DNA of 64,000 nt. It comes from Candidatus Loosdrechtia aerotolerans. GTDB lineage: Bacteria; Planctomycetota; Brocadiia; Brocadiales; Brocadiaceae. Under the pieces are notes generated by a model. The model did not search any database, was not told where the DNA came from, and was given only the letters and a program-made list of their open reading frames with translations. The DNA lies in contig SOER01000010.1 in the NCBI GenBank assembly GCA_021646405.1, forward strand, positions 1-64,000, read 5' to 3'. Positions 8,142 through 16,516 of the stretch are shown here, in pieces (the first letter of the stretch is position 1; every line of letters begins with the position of its first letter). The translations under genes were made by a program, and so were the position numbers.

Positions 8142-8271
8142 TGTAACCACATCCCTTTAGGATGAACGTAAAGAGGAGGACGGGTTTCCTTATTTCTTTA
8201 CAGAGAAATCCTCAGTGGAGCGAATTCGTATGATTTATGTTTTGGTGTTTCTGTGTAAATTAGATGAGCGA

Positions 8272-8754
8272 TTACTTTTCAATAATCAATAACAGTCCGC
8301 AATCGGGGCACTCTTTCATGTCAGGATTTACAGAAAAACCACAAGCAGGGCATCTTCCCTGTGATTCCCATTCCTGGGAAGCTTTGATTTCCGGATACTT
8401 CTGTGTGTGGAATTCCTCAATACAATCGTGTGCGATTTGTGCATTTTCTTTTAGTGCCAGAAGAAGATATCGGCATCCACACTTTCCCGTACTGCAACCA
8501 GGAGCCAATACAATCTTGCAGAAAATATCGTTCCTTGTAAGTAAATCCGATAACTCCCGGACACCCTCTATCCCTTCTTCTCTGATGGTAACCCATTCTT
8601 CGTTAAGAGGCATGGCAATATCCGGTTTTTTATTTTTCTCTTTTTCGATCTCTTCAGGCATTACCAAAGGAACGCTGCAGTCAGCGCATGTTAAAATATA
8701 CGCATAATACTCTGATCCGCATTCCGGGCAAAGTTTTATTTTTTCAGTAGACAT
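8272..8754 (-). CDS. Double zinc-ribbon protein with a DUF2007-like middle domain
   Basis: This 160-residue protein has a Cys4 zinc ribbon at each end: C-P-E-C-G near 9-13 with C-A-D-C near 23-26, and C-P-A-C-G near 134-138 with C-P-D-C-G near 148-152. The middle (about 50-115) resembles the small alpha/beta DUF2007 'putative signal transducing' domain (L-L-T-R-N-D-I-F-C-K-I, then a Cys-rich loop). Such proteins are common but uncharacterised. The gene stands alone, 177 bases downstream of the rarA stop codon on the same strand. Confidence 0.65.
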   Translation of the reverse strand: MSTEKIKLCPECGSEYYAYILTCADCSVPLVMPEEIEKEKNKKPDIAMPLNEEWVTIREEGIEGVRELSDLLTRNDIFCKIVLAPGCSTGKCGCRYLLLALKENAQIAHDCIEEFHTQKYPEIKASQEWESQGRCPACGFSVNPDMKECPDCGLLLIIEK

Positions 8755-8931
8755 AGATAATTATCCAATACTATTTTGCTGTTTTAAAAATGTTTGCCAG
8801 TACGATTACCTATAACAATGGGGCAGGATGCGAAAATTATCATTCCGAATGGGGCGAAGCGAAAGATGAATCGTTTGTCTTTCGTAACAATTCCATTCTT
8901 GTTGAATACCAGCCCCTTATAAGATTATTTA

Positions 8932-10278
8932 TTATTGCAATGGTTTCCGTCCCTTTTTATAAGACTGCAGACGTTCCTTAATTACCTTATCATATCCATT
9001 GTCTGTAGGTCTATAATATTCTCTCCCGGGGAGCTCTTCCGGCATATAGTTCTGGGCTACATACCCTCCAAAACTATGAGGGTATTGATACCCCTTGCCA
9101 TATCCAAGATTCTTCATAAGAGGTGTAGGGGCGTTTCGAACGTGAAATGGCACCGGCAGGACACCGTATTCCCTGACGTCCTTCAGTGCCTCCAGATAAG
9201 CCATATAAGAGGCATTGCTTTTTGGTGCACAGGCAAGATAAGCAACACACTGGGCCAGCGGTATCCACCCCTCCGGTAACCCTACAAAATGAAAGGCATC
9301 CCTGGCTGCAATTGCCAATTGCAATGCAGCGGGATCTGCATTCCCGATATCCTCAGAAGCAAAAATAATCATGCGCCGTGCGATGAAAAGAGGGTCTTCA
9401 CCGGCCTCAAGCATTCGGGCTAACCAGTAAAGGGCTGCATCCGGATCGCTTCCCCGCATAGATTTGATAAAGACAGATATGACGTTATAGTGCTCCTCCC
9501 CTGCCTTATCATACAGGAGTACCCTCTTCTGCATAGACTCCCGGGCAATCTCCAGGGTTACTACCCGTTTGCCCTCTTTATCAGGTTTTGCGAGCATAAC
9601 GGCGGTCTCTAACGTATTTAACATAATACGGGCATCCCCGTATGAAGAGCGTATAATACTATCGCAGGCATCGTTTTGAATTTCAACCGGTAAGTTTCCG
9701 AGCCCTCGTTCTTTGTCTGCTAAGGCGTGGGTCATGATTGTTTTCAGATGATCCCCGGTAAGCTGTTTCAGCATCAATACTTTACAGCGTGATAGAAGCG
9801 GAGCATTGATTTCGAAAGAAGGATTTTCTGTCGTTGCACCAATAAGGGTAATAGTACCGTCTTCTACATGATGTAAGAAGGCATCTTGTTGTGCCTTATT
9901 AAACCTGTGAATTTCATCCACGAAGAGAATGGTTTTTTTATGATAATACTTATGCTGAGACCGGGCATCCTCAATAACCCCACGAATATCTTTCACCCCT
10001 GATAGTACTGCTGAAAATGAGATAAAATGGGCATTCATCGCCTGGGCAATAATAAATGCCAGTGTTGTCTTTCCTACGCCGGGGGGACCCCAGAAGATGA
10101 GTGATATGAGGTCCTTATTTTCTATAAACCTCTGAAGTATCCTATTGGGCCCGACAAGGTGCTCCTGCCCAACAAACTCGTGTAAACTTCGCGGTCTCAT
10201 TCTGTCGGACAGCGGTTGTCTTCCTGTACTTTCTGTTTTTGTACTAAAGAGATCTCTTTCAGGTTTTTTAATAGCCAC
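8932..10278 (-). CDS. rarA: Replication-associated recombination protein A (AAA+ ATPase RarA/MgsA)
   Basis: The 448-residue protein matches RarA/MgsA/WRNIP1. It has the family opening [16 protein letters not shown] near 26-41, Walker [10 protein letters not shown] at 64-72, Walker B with D-E at 121-122 (F-V-D-E-I-H-R-F), sensor-1 [10 protein letters not shown], and a C-terminal tetramerisation region beginning near 260 (D-K-A-G-E-E-H-Y-N). RarA acts at stalled replication forks together with SSB. Translation likely starts at GTG 10278. It is last in a tight run with transaldolase and the Cache-HAMP receptor (gaps of 39 and 27 bases). Confidence 0.93.
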   Translation of the reverse strand: MAIKKPERDLFSTKTESTGRQPLSDRMRPRSLHEFVGQEHLVGPNRILQRFIENKDLISLIFWGPPGVGKTTLAFIIAQAMNAHFISFSAVLSGVKDIRGVIEDARSQHKYYHKKTILFVDEIHRFNKAQQDAFLHHVEDGTITLIGATTENPSFEINAPLLSRCKVLMLKQLTGDHLKTIMTHALADKERGLGNLPVEIQNDACDSIIRSSYGDARIMLNTLETAVMLAKPDKEGKRVVTLEIARESMQKRVLLYDKAGEEHYNVISVFIKSMRGSDPDAALYWLARMLEAGEDPLFIARRMIIFASEDIGNADPAALQLAIAARDAFHFVGLPEGWIPLAQCVAYLACAPKSNASYMAYLEALKDVREYGVLPVPFHVRNAPTPLMKNLGYGKGYQYPHSFGGYVAQNYMPEELPGREYYRPTDNGYDKVIKERLQSYKKGRKPLQ

Positions 10279-10305
10279 ATACTTTTCCTTCTGTAATTTG
10301 AAAAA

Positions 10306-11544
10306 CTAACAGGAGTTTTTGCTCTCCCGGGGCGATGTTTTGTTCGCTGGTTTTACTGTTCCTGCCCCTTGTACCCCCGATTCCAATGTCTCTGCCATGC
10401 TATTAATGGCACTGGCAAGTTTACCAATTTCGTCGTCCGAGGTATAGTGAATCCTTGTGTTGTAGTTACCGCGGGCAATTTCTAAGGCTTTTTCCGATAT
10501 ATAATGAACCGGTGCTGAGATCTTTTTCCCTAAAAAGAAAGCAACAATGATAACCCCTATCGATACCAGTCCAAAGACAAACATAACATAATTTCGTAAC
10601 GTATAGAGCGCACCATATCCTTCATCTACATCAATCTCGGCAATCACACCCCATCCATAATCAGGCATCCAGTGCCAGAAGCCTAAAACATTTACCCCCC
10701 GATAGTCAGGGTAACCCTCGGTATCAAACCCACCCGAACCCTTCAGGCATTCACGGACCCCTTTTGTCAGCACATTTGTTTTTGGATTAACCACTTTTAG
10801 TGCCAGGGCAGACCGCTTTTCTATCCTCCCCTGTTTTCTCAGATTTTCCGTAAACCTGGATTCTGTTAACATGTAGCCATATCCGTTTATCAGATAGGTC
10901 TCTCCTGTGGTACCAATATGGATATTCTGCATCATCGTATTTATTTCAGAGACACCGATAAGCAAGGTTACCGTACCGATGGTACGATTTACCATATCTT
11001 TTATTGGCTCAGAAACAAACAGGGCAGGCATACCCACTTCTCCTATGCCTGATTCATTTTCCAGAGGAATATCGGAAGATATAATACCGGATGTAAAGGA
11101 TGCCCCGCTGATGGCAGAACGAAAATAATCTTTTGCAGATATATCCATCCCAACGAATTCCTGCTCTGATGCAATCCTTACAACACCGCCAGGATCAGAG
11201 ATAAAAACCTCTTTATGGCCGAATTCTTTCCATAGGTAATCAAAATATCCCGTTTCATCAAGTTTTCTGAATAATTCAGTGTGTTCTCCACTTTCAGGGG
11301 TTGACTGGACAAGCTGAAGGACAAACGGATTATTAGCAATACGTTGGGCATCAGACCTGCATTTTTCCACCCATCTCGTAACCAACTCAGCCTGTTTACG
11401 CGTGGCAATTTCCAGGTCTTTTATAATCTCTCTCTTTAAGGTTTCAAAAGTAATGGGATAAATAACCATTCGCATAACAATAAGAGGCAGGAATGTTAAG
11501 ATCAAAAAAAAGATGCTGAGTTTACTTTTTGTAGGTTTAAACAA
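10306..11544 (-). CDS. Membrane receptor with Cache sensor and HAMP, no output domain
   Basis: The 412-residue protein has an N-terminal helix (about 10-32), a long extracytoplasmic dCache-type domain (about 40-315, with F-I-S-D-P-G-G-V near 113, the central Y-F-R-S-A-I-S-G near 141, and a second module with G-E-T-Y-L-I-N-G near 216), a second helix (about 320-342) and a HAMP linker (about 343-395, ending D-D-E-I-G-K-L-A-S-A-I-N-S-M). After HAMP only about 20 unstructured residues follow, so the usual kinase, cyclase or MCP output is absent. The start is TTG 11544, supported by GAGGAGGGG five bases upstream. It lies between the transaldolase gene and rarA. Confidence 0.8.
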   Translation of the reverse strand: MFKPTKSKLSIFFLILTFLPLIVMRMVIYPITFETLKREIIKDLEIATRKQAELVTRWVEKCRSDAQRIANNPFVLQLVQSTPESGEHTELFRKLDETGYFDYLWKEFGHKEVFISDPGGVVRIASEQEFVGMDISAKDYFRSAISGASFTSGIISSDIPLENESGIGEVGMPALFVSEPIKDMVNRTIGTVTLLIGVSEINTMMQNIHIGTTGETYLINGYGYMLTESRFTENLRKQGRIEKRSALALKVVNPKTNVLTKGVRECLKGSGGFDTEGYPDYRGVNVLGFWHWMPDYGWGVIAEIDVDEGYGALYTLRNYVMFVFGLVSIGVIIVAFFLGKKISAPVHYISEKALEIARGNYNTRIHYTSDDEIGKLASAINSMAETLESGVQGAGTVKPANKTSPRESKNSC

Positions 11545-11583
11545 ATTCCCCTCCTCATTTTATCATTTTCAATGGTTCTTTTT

Positions 11584-12231
11584 TTATTTTTTGGGTACCT
11601 TTTCCCAATCGGCCAGGAATCTCTTAATTCCGTCATCCGTAAGCGGGTGTTGAACAAGCTGGTCGAATACAGCAAAGGGAATCGTGGCGACATCTGCACC
11701 CATTAGTGCTGCGTCGCGTACGTGGATAGGATTCCGGATACTGGCAACGATAATTTGTGTTTGAAAGCTGTAATTATCGTATATTGTACGAATCTCCTGA
11801 ATGAGATCCATACCTGCCTGTCCCCTGTCATCTAATCTTCCAACAAAGGGACTAACGTAGGTACCACCGGCCTTTGCAGCCAAAAGGGCCTGGTTAGCTG
11901 AGAAACAGAGGGTCACATTTGTCTCAATACCCTCCTCTGATAATCTTTTTACCGCCTTCAGACCATCCTTTGTCAGAGGTATCTTAATCACAATATTTTC
12001 AGCAATCTTTGCCAGTTCCCGTGCCTCCGTAATCATACCTTCTGTATCAAGGCTAACAACTTCGGCACTTACAGGACCTTGTACAATAGAGCAGATCTCT
12101 TCGATAGTTTCACGAAAAGGCCGGCCTGTTTTGGCTATAAGGGATGGATTCGTAGTTACTCCATCCAATATGCCGAGACTATTCGCCTCCCGGATCTCCT
12201 TTACATCTGCCGTATCAATAAAAAATTTCAT
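11584..12231 (-). CDS. tal: Transaldolase / fructose-6-phosphate aldolase family
   Basis: The 215-residue protein is a short, single-domain transaldolase (subfamily 3B, FSA-like): M-K-F-F-I-D-T-A at the start, G-V-T-T-N-P-S at 24-30, and Schiff-base lysine Lys83 in I-V-I-K-I-P-L-T. Enzymes of this type move a dihydroxyacetone unit in the non-oxidative pentose phosphate pathway, or act as a fructose-6-phosphate aldolase. Sequence alone does not choose between them. It is the first gene of the tal, receptor, rarA run. Confidence 0.9.
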   Translation of the reverse strand: MKFFIDTADVKEIREANSLGILDGVTTNPSLIAKTGRPFRETIEEICSIVQGPVSAEVVSLDTEGMITEARELAKIAENIVIKIPLTKDGLKAVKRLSEEGIETNVTLCFSANQALLAAKAGGTYVSPFVGRLDDRGQAGMDLIQEIRTIYDNYSFQTQIIVASIRNPIHVRDAALMGADVATIPFAVFDQLVQHPLTDDGIKRFLADWEKVPKK

Positions 12232-12473
12232 CGTATTTTGTTTCCTTTCATAAAAGTTACATCCTTTTCAAGTTATAATCATAAAACCTGGGTTTGTGCA
12301 TACTATAATCATAACCGATTATTTTATAAAATAAAGGGGTCAGGTTTCTTTGATACCGTACACCAGGTATCTTCTCTATATATTCCATTGTAAATTTTGC
12401 CTCTTCTTCCATTAAAAATTCCCACCGTATTGAGGCTGCTGCGGAGTGTATCCACCATTCCAGTAGTTATCCA

Positions 12474-13451
12474 TTACACACATAATTTATAGATCAATAA
12501 CTCCAACAATAATTGCATATTACGCGATCTTGTCTTACTCTGTACGTCTGTTTCTAACAACAGCGCGTATTTCTTCATAAGATCATCCTCGGTAAAAAGC
12601 CCGACCTGTACAAAGAAACGTTTTGCAAAGAAGGGAATTACTTGCAGTTCTGAGGCAACTTTCGACTCATCCGTTCCCTGACGTAACAACTGTTTGGCCC
12701 TCCAGAGTCGTTTTATTTGCCAGGCAAGCAAGCTAATAATCCTTACTGAATCCTCTCCATGATTCAGCATTTGATTGAGGATTTTCAACGACGACAGTAT
12801 ATCCCTCTGCGCAACTGCATCGGTTAACTCAAACACCGTACGATTTCTGTCAATCCCCACAAGGGCTTCCACATCATTTTCATCAATTGTTGGCCTGTCG
12901 CCGAGATAGATTGACAGCTTCTCAATGTGTTTATCAAGAATAGCTAAATTGTTCCCTACGTTTTCAGCTACTATCTGGGCAGCTTTTGTAGTAATCGTTT
13001 TCTTGTAAAACTTTGTACGGGTACTTATCCAGCCAGGTATCTGGTAGTCCTTCAGTTTTTTACATTCAACGGAAATTCCGACCTTATCAACAAGGGCTGC
13101 CAGTTTCATCCTTTTATCCCATTTATTATTCACAAGGATAAGATGAGAATGACGTGCAGGCGATTGTAAGTACCTTTCCAGTAATTGCCTGTTCTTTTCA
13201 ACGAAGGTGTCCGCCCCCTCTACAATCACCACCTTATTTTTACTGGCAAAAAACGGTATCGTTCTTAACTCATCGAATATTGTTCCCCCCGGGGTTCCAC
13301 TCCCTTCAAATTCAACTAGAGATATCGCGGGGTCGGTACCCCTGAGGAGGCAGGCTTTTACTGCAGAAAGCGCCTCATGAATAAAAAATTCCTCATTCCC
13401 AAAAAATACATAAATGGGAAGTATCTTTCCTTTAAGACGTTGAGTATCCAT
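12474..13451 (-). CDS. holA: DNA polymerase III subunit delta
   Basis: The 325-residue protein matches the clamp-loader delta subunit: I-Y-V-F-F-G-N-E-E-F-F near 13, an ATPase-like fold lacking a functional Walker motif, and the C-terminal collar region with L-L-A-W-Q-I-K-R-L-W-R-A near 240-251. Delta opens the sliding beta clamp during loading onto primed DNA. The ATG at 13451 is the natural start. The gene stands alone, 105 bases from cobU. Confidence 0.88.
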   Translation of the reverse strand: MDTQRLKGKILPIYVFFGNEEFFIHEALSAVKACLLRGTDPAISLVEFEGSGTPGGTIFDELRTIPFFASKNKVVIVEGADTFVEKNRQLLERYLQSPARHSHLILVNNKWDKRMKLAALVDKVGISVECKKLKDYQIPGWISTRTKFYKKTITTKAAQIVAENVGNNLAILDKHIEKLSIYLGDRPTIDENDVEALVGIDRNRTVFELTDAVAQRDILSSLKILNQMLNHGEDSVRIISLLAWQIKRLWRAKQLLRQGTDESKVASELQVIPFFAKRFFVQVGLFTEDDLMKKYALLLETDVQSKTRSRNMQLLLELLIYKLCV

Positions 13452-13556
13452 ATAGTAAACTGTAACGATGTGGTTTTCTGAAAATTCTCAACAAGAACCG
13501 TACATACTTTTTACCATTCTCCCCATTTCCTCGATTTGCAACAAGGGTGCTCTTAC

Positions 13557-14195
13557 TTATTTTATCTTCTGCGAAATCCCTGCTATTATAAAATAGACAT
13601 CATCTGCCTCATCTGCAAGAATCTGATTTGCACGACCGGCGACGTCACGGAACAGACGTGAAAGGACGTTATCGGGTACAATACCAAGACCAACTTCGTT
13701 CGATACAAGGATAATATCTGATTTTGATTTACGGCATGCCCTGCTCAGCTTATTGATCTCAACAAGGATATGTTCCTGCTTCTGCCTGAGATAGTCCGTA
13801 TTTAATTTTAAACCGTTGGCGGCAGACAATCCCCCGCCCAACGAAGGGGAAAGGGTTGTTATTTCTCTCTTATCATCTTTCTCAAGGAAAGCCTTTGTGA
13901 TTTTCTCATCACTGAAGAGCATATTTGTTATATAGAGAGTAATACAGTCAACAAATATAACATCTGCATGTTCATTTATTTCAGACACAGTCTTATGTAT
14001 ATGATAAGGGGATTCTATGGTCTTCCAGTTGAAAGGACGCCGGGTACGATGAACCCTAATGCGCTCACGCATTTCGTCATCTTTCATTTCAGCGGTTGCG
14101 ATGTAAATTACGTCTCTGTACTTCCTGGCAAGCCCTTCTGCAAATGCAGATTTGCCACTCCGTGCTCCACCGAGGATAAAAGTTATCTTAGCCAT
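13557..14195 (-). CDS. cobU: Adenosylcobinamide kinase / adenosylcobinamide-phosphate guanylyltransferase
   Basis: The protein makes adenosylcobinamide-GDP from adenosylcobinamide in the last steps of B12 synthesis. It has a P-loop G-G-A-R-S-G-K-S at 9-16, the GTP-binding R-V-H-R-T-R-R-P motif with His49, and V-D-C-I-T-L-Y-I-T-N-M-L near 82-93, followed by V-S-N-E-V-G-L-G-I-V-P near 164-174. At 212 residues it is about 30 longer than usual; the excess lies around residues 104-134 and coincides with a GC-rich partly palindromic stretch at 13826-13860. It follows cobS on the same strand after 41 bases. Confidence 0.92.
   Translation of the reverse strand: MAKITFILGGARSGKSAFAEGLARKYRDVIYIATAEMKDDEMRERIRVHRTRRPFNWKTIESPYHIHKTVSEINEHADVIFVDCITLYITNMLFSDEKITKAFLEKDDKREITTLSPSLGGGLSAANGLKLNTDYLRQKQEHILVEINKLSRACRKSKSDIILVSNEVGLGIVPDNVLSRLFRDVAGRANQILADEADDVYFIIAGISQKIK
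13794..13886 (-). repeat. Possible in-frame repeat insertion within cobU
   Basis: Residues about 104-134 of CobU (including S-P-S-L-G-G-G-L-S-A-A) have no counterpart in typical CobU proteins. The DNA there is locally rich in C and G, and ACAA-CCC at 13826-13833 can pair with GGGTTGT near 13853-13859 (one bulged base). This resembles a small palindromic element that inserted without breaking the frame. Confidence 0.35.
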
Positions 14196-14236
14196 TTTAC
14201 CTGCTTCATTTGAACATAAAATACAATAAAACTATT

Positions 14237-15061
14237 TTAATAATACAGCGTGTTATTGAATGCCAGAAGACTCAATAAAGACAAAAGTTCACTAACCTCA
14301 TTCGTAGCCCCTAACGTGTCGCCTGTCATTCCACCGATTTTCTTTTTAATATACCAAATCCAGATAAGACTAAAAATACTAATTATTGCAAATAGCATTA
14401 TTCCTGCCAGGTTGTAAAAAAACCAGTACAGAAACAATGGAATAAGCGATATAAAAATTACATGTTTTACCGTTGTCGCATCTGAAATAAAACGTCCGGT
14501 ACCCGGTTCACTCCTCGCATAGGCAGATAGCCCTGCGGCACAGACCTGTCCCCATCTCCCTACAACAGGCATTACAATCAATGCAATACAAACATTCATA
14601 CGTGCAGGTGAAAAAGAGCAGGAGATGTATTCTGCACATATATAAAAAAACGAGTGATGAGATGTATGCATTTCGCCAATACTCATCAAACTCATATATT
14701 TTAGCCCGAGTAAACATATCAGTCCGATAACTCCAAAGCTCCCTATACGGCTGTCCCTCATTATTTCCAGGCGTTTTTCCTTATTCCACCCTCCCCAGAT
14801 ACCATCGCAGGTATCGGCAAATCCATCCAGATGAAATGCCCCTGTAATGATAATATAGATAAGAATAATTAAGGCATGCACCATGTGTAACGGGAAAAAG
14901 AGAGAAAACAGCACGAAGAATAATGACAAAAAGACACCAATACACAGACCTACGACCGGGAACCAGCAGACAACGGGTCGGAAGCCATTTCGCGCTCCTT
15001 TATCTCCCCTCCCGATAGGGATAATGGTTAGAAATTTGAGTGCCCACAAGAGGTTATTCAT
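14237..15061 (-). CDS. cobS: Adenosylcobinamide-GDP ribazoletransferase (cobalamin synthase)
   Basis: This 274-residue integral membrane protein joins adenosylcobinamide-GDP to alpha-ribazole. It shows the two family signatures, H-L-D-G-F-A-D-T-C-D-G at 77-87 and G-G-M-T-G-D-T-L-G-A-T-N-E near 242-254, whose acidic residues bind Mg2+, and five to seven hydrophobic helices between. The region around 131-150 (H-T-S-H-H-S-F-F-Y-I-C-A) is a family-variable loop. It is directly upstream of cobU, giving a two-gene B12 assembly unit. No cobalamin riboswitch was recognised in the 100 bases ahead of it. Confidence 0.93.
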   Translation of the reverse strand: MNNLLWALKFLTIIPIGRGDKGARNGFRPVVCWFPVVGLCIGVFLSLFFVLFSLFFPLHMVHALIILIYIIITGAFHLDGFADTCDGIWGGWNKEKRLEIMRDSRIGSFGVIGLICLLGLKYMSLMSIGEMHTSHHSFFYICAEYISCSFSPARMNVCIALIVMPVVGRWGQVCAAGLSAYARSEPGTGRFISDATTVKHVIFISLIPLFLYWFFYNLAGIMLFAIISIFSLIWIWYIKKKIGGMTGDTLGATNEVSELLSLLSLLAFNNTLYY

Positions 15062-15165
15062 TCGCCATACTACGTTAAAACTGATACACTATATCTGTTA
15101 CCACTACATTGCACAAGCTTATGGATTTTATTAAAAACCGCCAATAAGGAAAATCTTTATTTATT

Positions 15166-15783
15166 ATGAAAATTATGCACAGTATCTGTATTATACCCCT
15201 TATCATACTTTTCAGTTTTCCATGGCCCGCATCTCCTCTCTATTCTGACCCTTCTCCAGGTGATGTATTGCAACAGATTATTCAGAACAGTACGTTCACA
15301 AGGGTCCAGAAACCTCTTATCATCCGTACGGATAAGGAAACACTGGAATATTTTATGGAGCATGTAGAAGAACTTGTAAAACATGGGAAGGATTTTCGTA
15401 ACAAGGAATTAATCATTGAAGCAAAAGATAATGGTCTGTATTTCATACAGATGCCTCAAAAACGCATTACAGGCGAATTCTACTTAGCGAATCGGCAACC
15501 ACATAAAGTAATTTACCTGGGGCAGGGTAACGCCAACACATTTTTTGATTTTTCAGGTTCTGTTGTACTGGAAATTGAATATAGAACAGGAAAAGACAAA
15601 ACAGGACCATATGAAAAGGTGAAAACAGCCGTTCACTTACAATTCGATAATACTTTTCTTGCTGTCCTGGCTAAAGCGGCAAGCCCTCTCCTCACTCCCC
15701 AGTTAGACAAGCTTATTGCCAGGCTTGCCGCGAAAACGAAACGTATTGTAGAAACAGCATATGAGACAAAGAACATTCAATAG
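15166..15783 (+). CDS. Hypothetical exported protein
   Basis: The 205-residue protein opens with a signal peptide (charged start, hydrophobic core about 7-20, small residues P-A-S-P-L-Y-S near 22-28). The mature part is mixed alpha/beta, with a helix-rich C-terminus. No catalytic motif or lipobox cysteine is visible, and I recognise no family. It stands alone between cobS (divergent) and cysC (convergent). Confidence 0.6.
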   Translation: MKIMHSICIIPLIILFSFPWPASPLYSDPSPGDVLQQIIQNSTFTRVQKPLIIRTDKETLEYFMEHVEELVKHGKDFRNKELIIEAKDNGLYFIQMPQKRITGEFYLANRQPHKVIYLGQGNANTFFDFSGSVVLEIEYRTGKDKTGPYEKVKTAVHLQFDNTFLAVLAKAASPLLTPQLDKLIARLAAKTKRIVETAYETKNIQ

Positions 15784-15819
15784 TAAACCGCTATTTCTCG
15801 GTGGTTTTACAGAGATTAT

Positions 15820-16431
15820 TTAATCAATATAGCCCAGACCCGATAACCTTTTTGCAATCACCGCCTCTTCTTTATCTGAATAGAGATCTTCTTCAGAAGT
15901 TATATCAGGAATATATCCTAACACTACCAGCTTTTTTATTATTTTATTCGTAGACTCCTCTACCGTTTCTTTATGGGTCTCAACAATAATCTCAGGGTTG
16001 AGTGGTTCTTCATATGGGCTTGAAATTCCGGGAAAAGTTTGAATTTCACCCTGTAATGCCATTCTATACAATCCCTTCACATCCCGTTCAATACATACTT
16101 CCAAAGGGCATTTTACATAAACTTCGACAAAATCACCAATCTCCTTGCGAGCCTTATCTCTTGCTTCCCGATACGGTGATATAGCAGCAGAAATAACAGC
16201 CATACCATTTGCTGTTAATAATTTACAAACAAAAGCAGTCCGGTGCATGAAAATATCATGCTCTTGTTTACTAAGGCCCAAATCAATACAATGATCTGTC
16301 CTTATAACGTCACCATCGAATACTTCTACATTTCTACATAATTCCTTTAGCTTCTTTCCCAAACGGTGCAAGATTGTCGTCTTTCCGGATCCTGATAATC
16401 CAGTAAACCAAACAGTAAAACCCCTGTTCAC
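15820..16431 (-). CDS. cysC: Adenylylsulfate kinase (APS kinase)
   Basis: The 203-residue protein phosphorylates adenosine-5'-phosphosulfate to PAPS. It has the P-loop G-L-S-G-S-G-K-T-T at 11-19, F-D-G-D-V-I-R near 38-44 in place of the usual L-D-G-D-N-V-R, I-S-P-Y-R-E-A-R near 84-91, V-Y-V-K-C-P-L-E-V-C near 104-113, and Y-E-E-P-L-N-P-E near 139-146. It starts at GTG 16431 with AGGAGG about ten bases upstream. There is no sulfurylase gene beside it. It follows a phosphodiesterase gene on the same strand after 85 bases, which suggests PAPS for sulfate transfer or a linked nucleotide reaction rather than assimilation. Confidence 0.9.
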   Translation of the reverse strand: MNRGFTVWFTGLSGSGKTTILHRLGKKLKELCRNVEVFDGDVIRTDHCIDLGLSKQEHDIFMHRTAFVCKLLTANGMAVISAAISPYREARDKARKEIGDFVEVYVKCPLEVCIERDVKGLYRMALQGEIQTFPGISSPYEEPLNPEIIVETHKETVEESTNKIIKKLVVLGYIPDITSEEDLYSDKEEAVIAKRLSGLGYID

Positions 16432-16516
16432 CCTTTTTCATCCTCCTTTTAGATATCTCTATATCTGTAAAGAATTCATTTTCAATAGTATTTAACGATA
16501 AGTAAAATGGCTGAAA

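Larger units (their letters stand above)
7621..8271. other. Repeat-rich 650-base intergenic region
   Basis: No gene is supported here. It holds a perfect palindrome ACGTTC-TGC-GAACGT near 7888-7902, a tandem degenerate 23-base repeat at 7938-7983 and a pair of adjacent perfect hairpins at 8098-8141. The GC content is higher than in flanking intergenic DNA. It looks like a landing place for small dispersed repeats. Confidence 0.5.

Noticed and set aside
8790-8981. 63-codon plus-strand frame downstream of rarA
   Set aside because: No ribosome site, no similarity, and its end overlaps the rarA 3' end on the other strand.
15062-15165. Cobalamin riboswitch ahead of cobS
   Set aside because: No B12-box-like sequence or fitting structure is visible; the gap is also too short.
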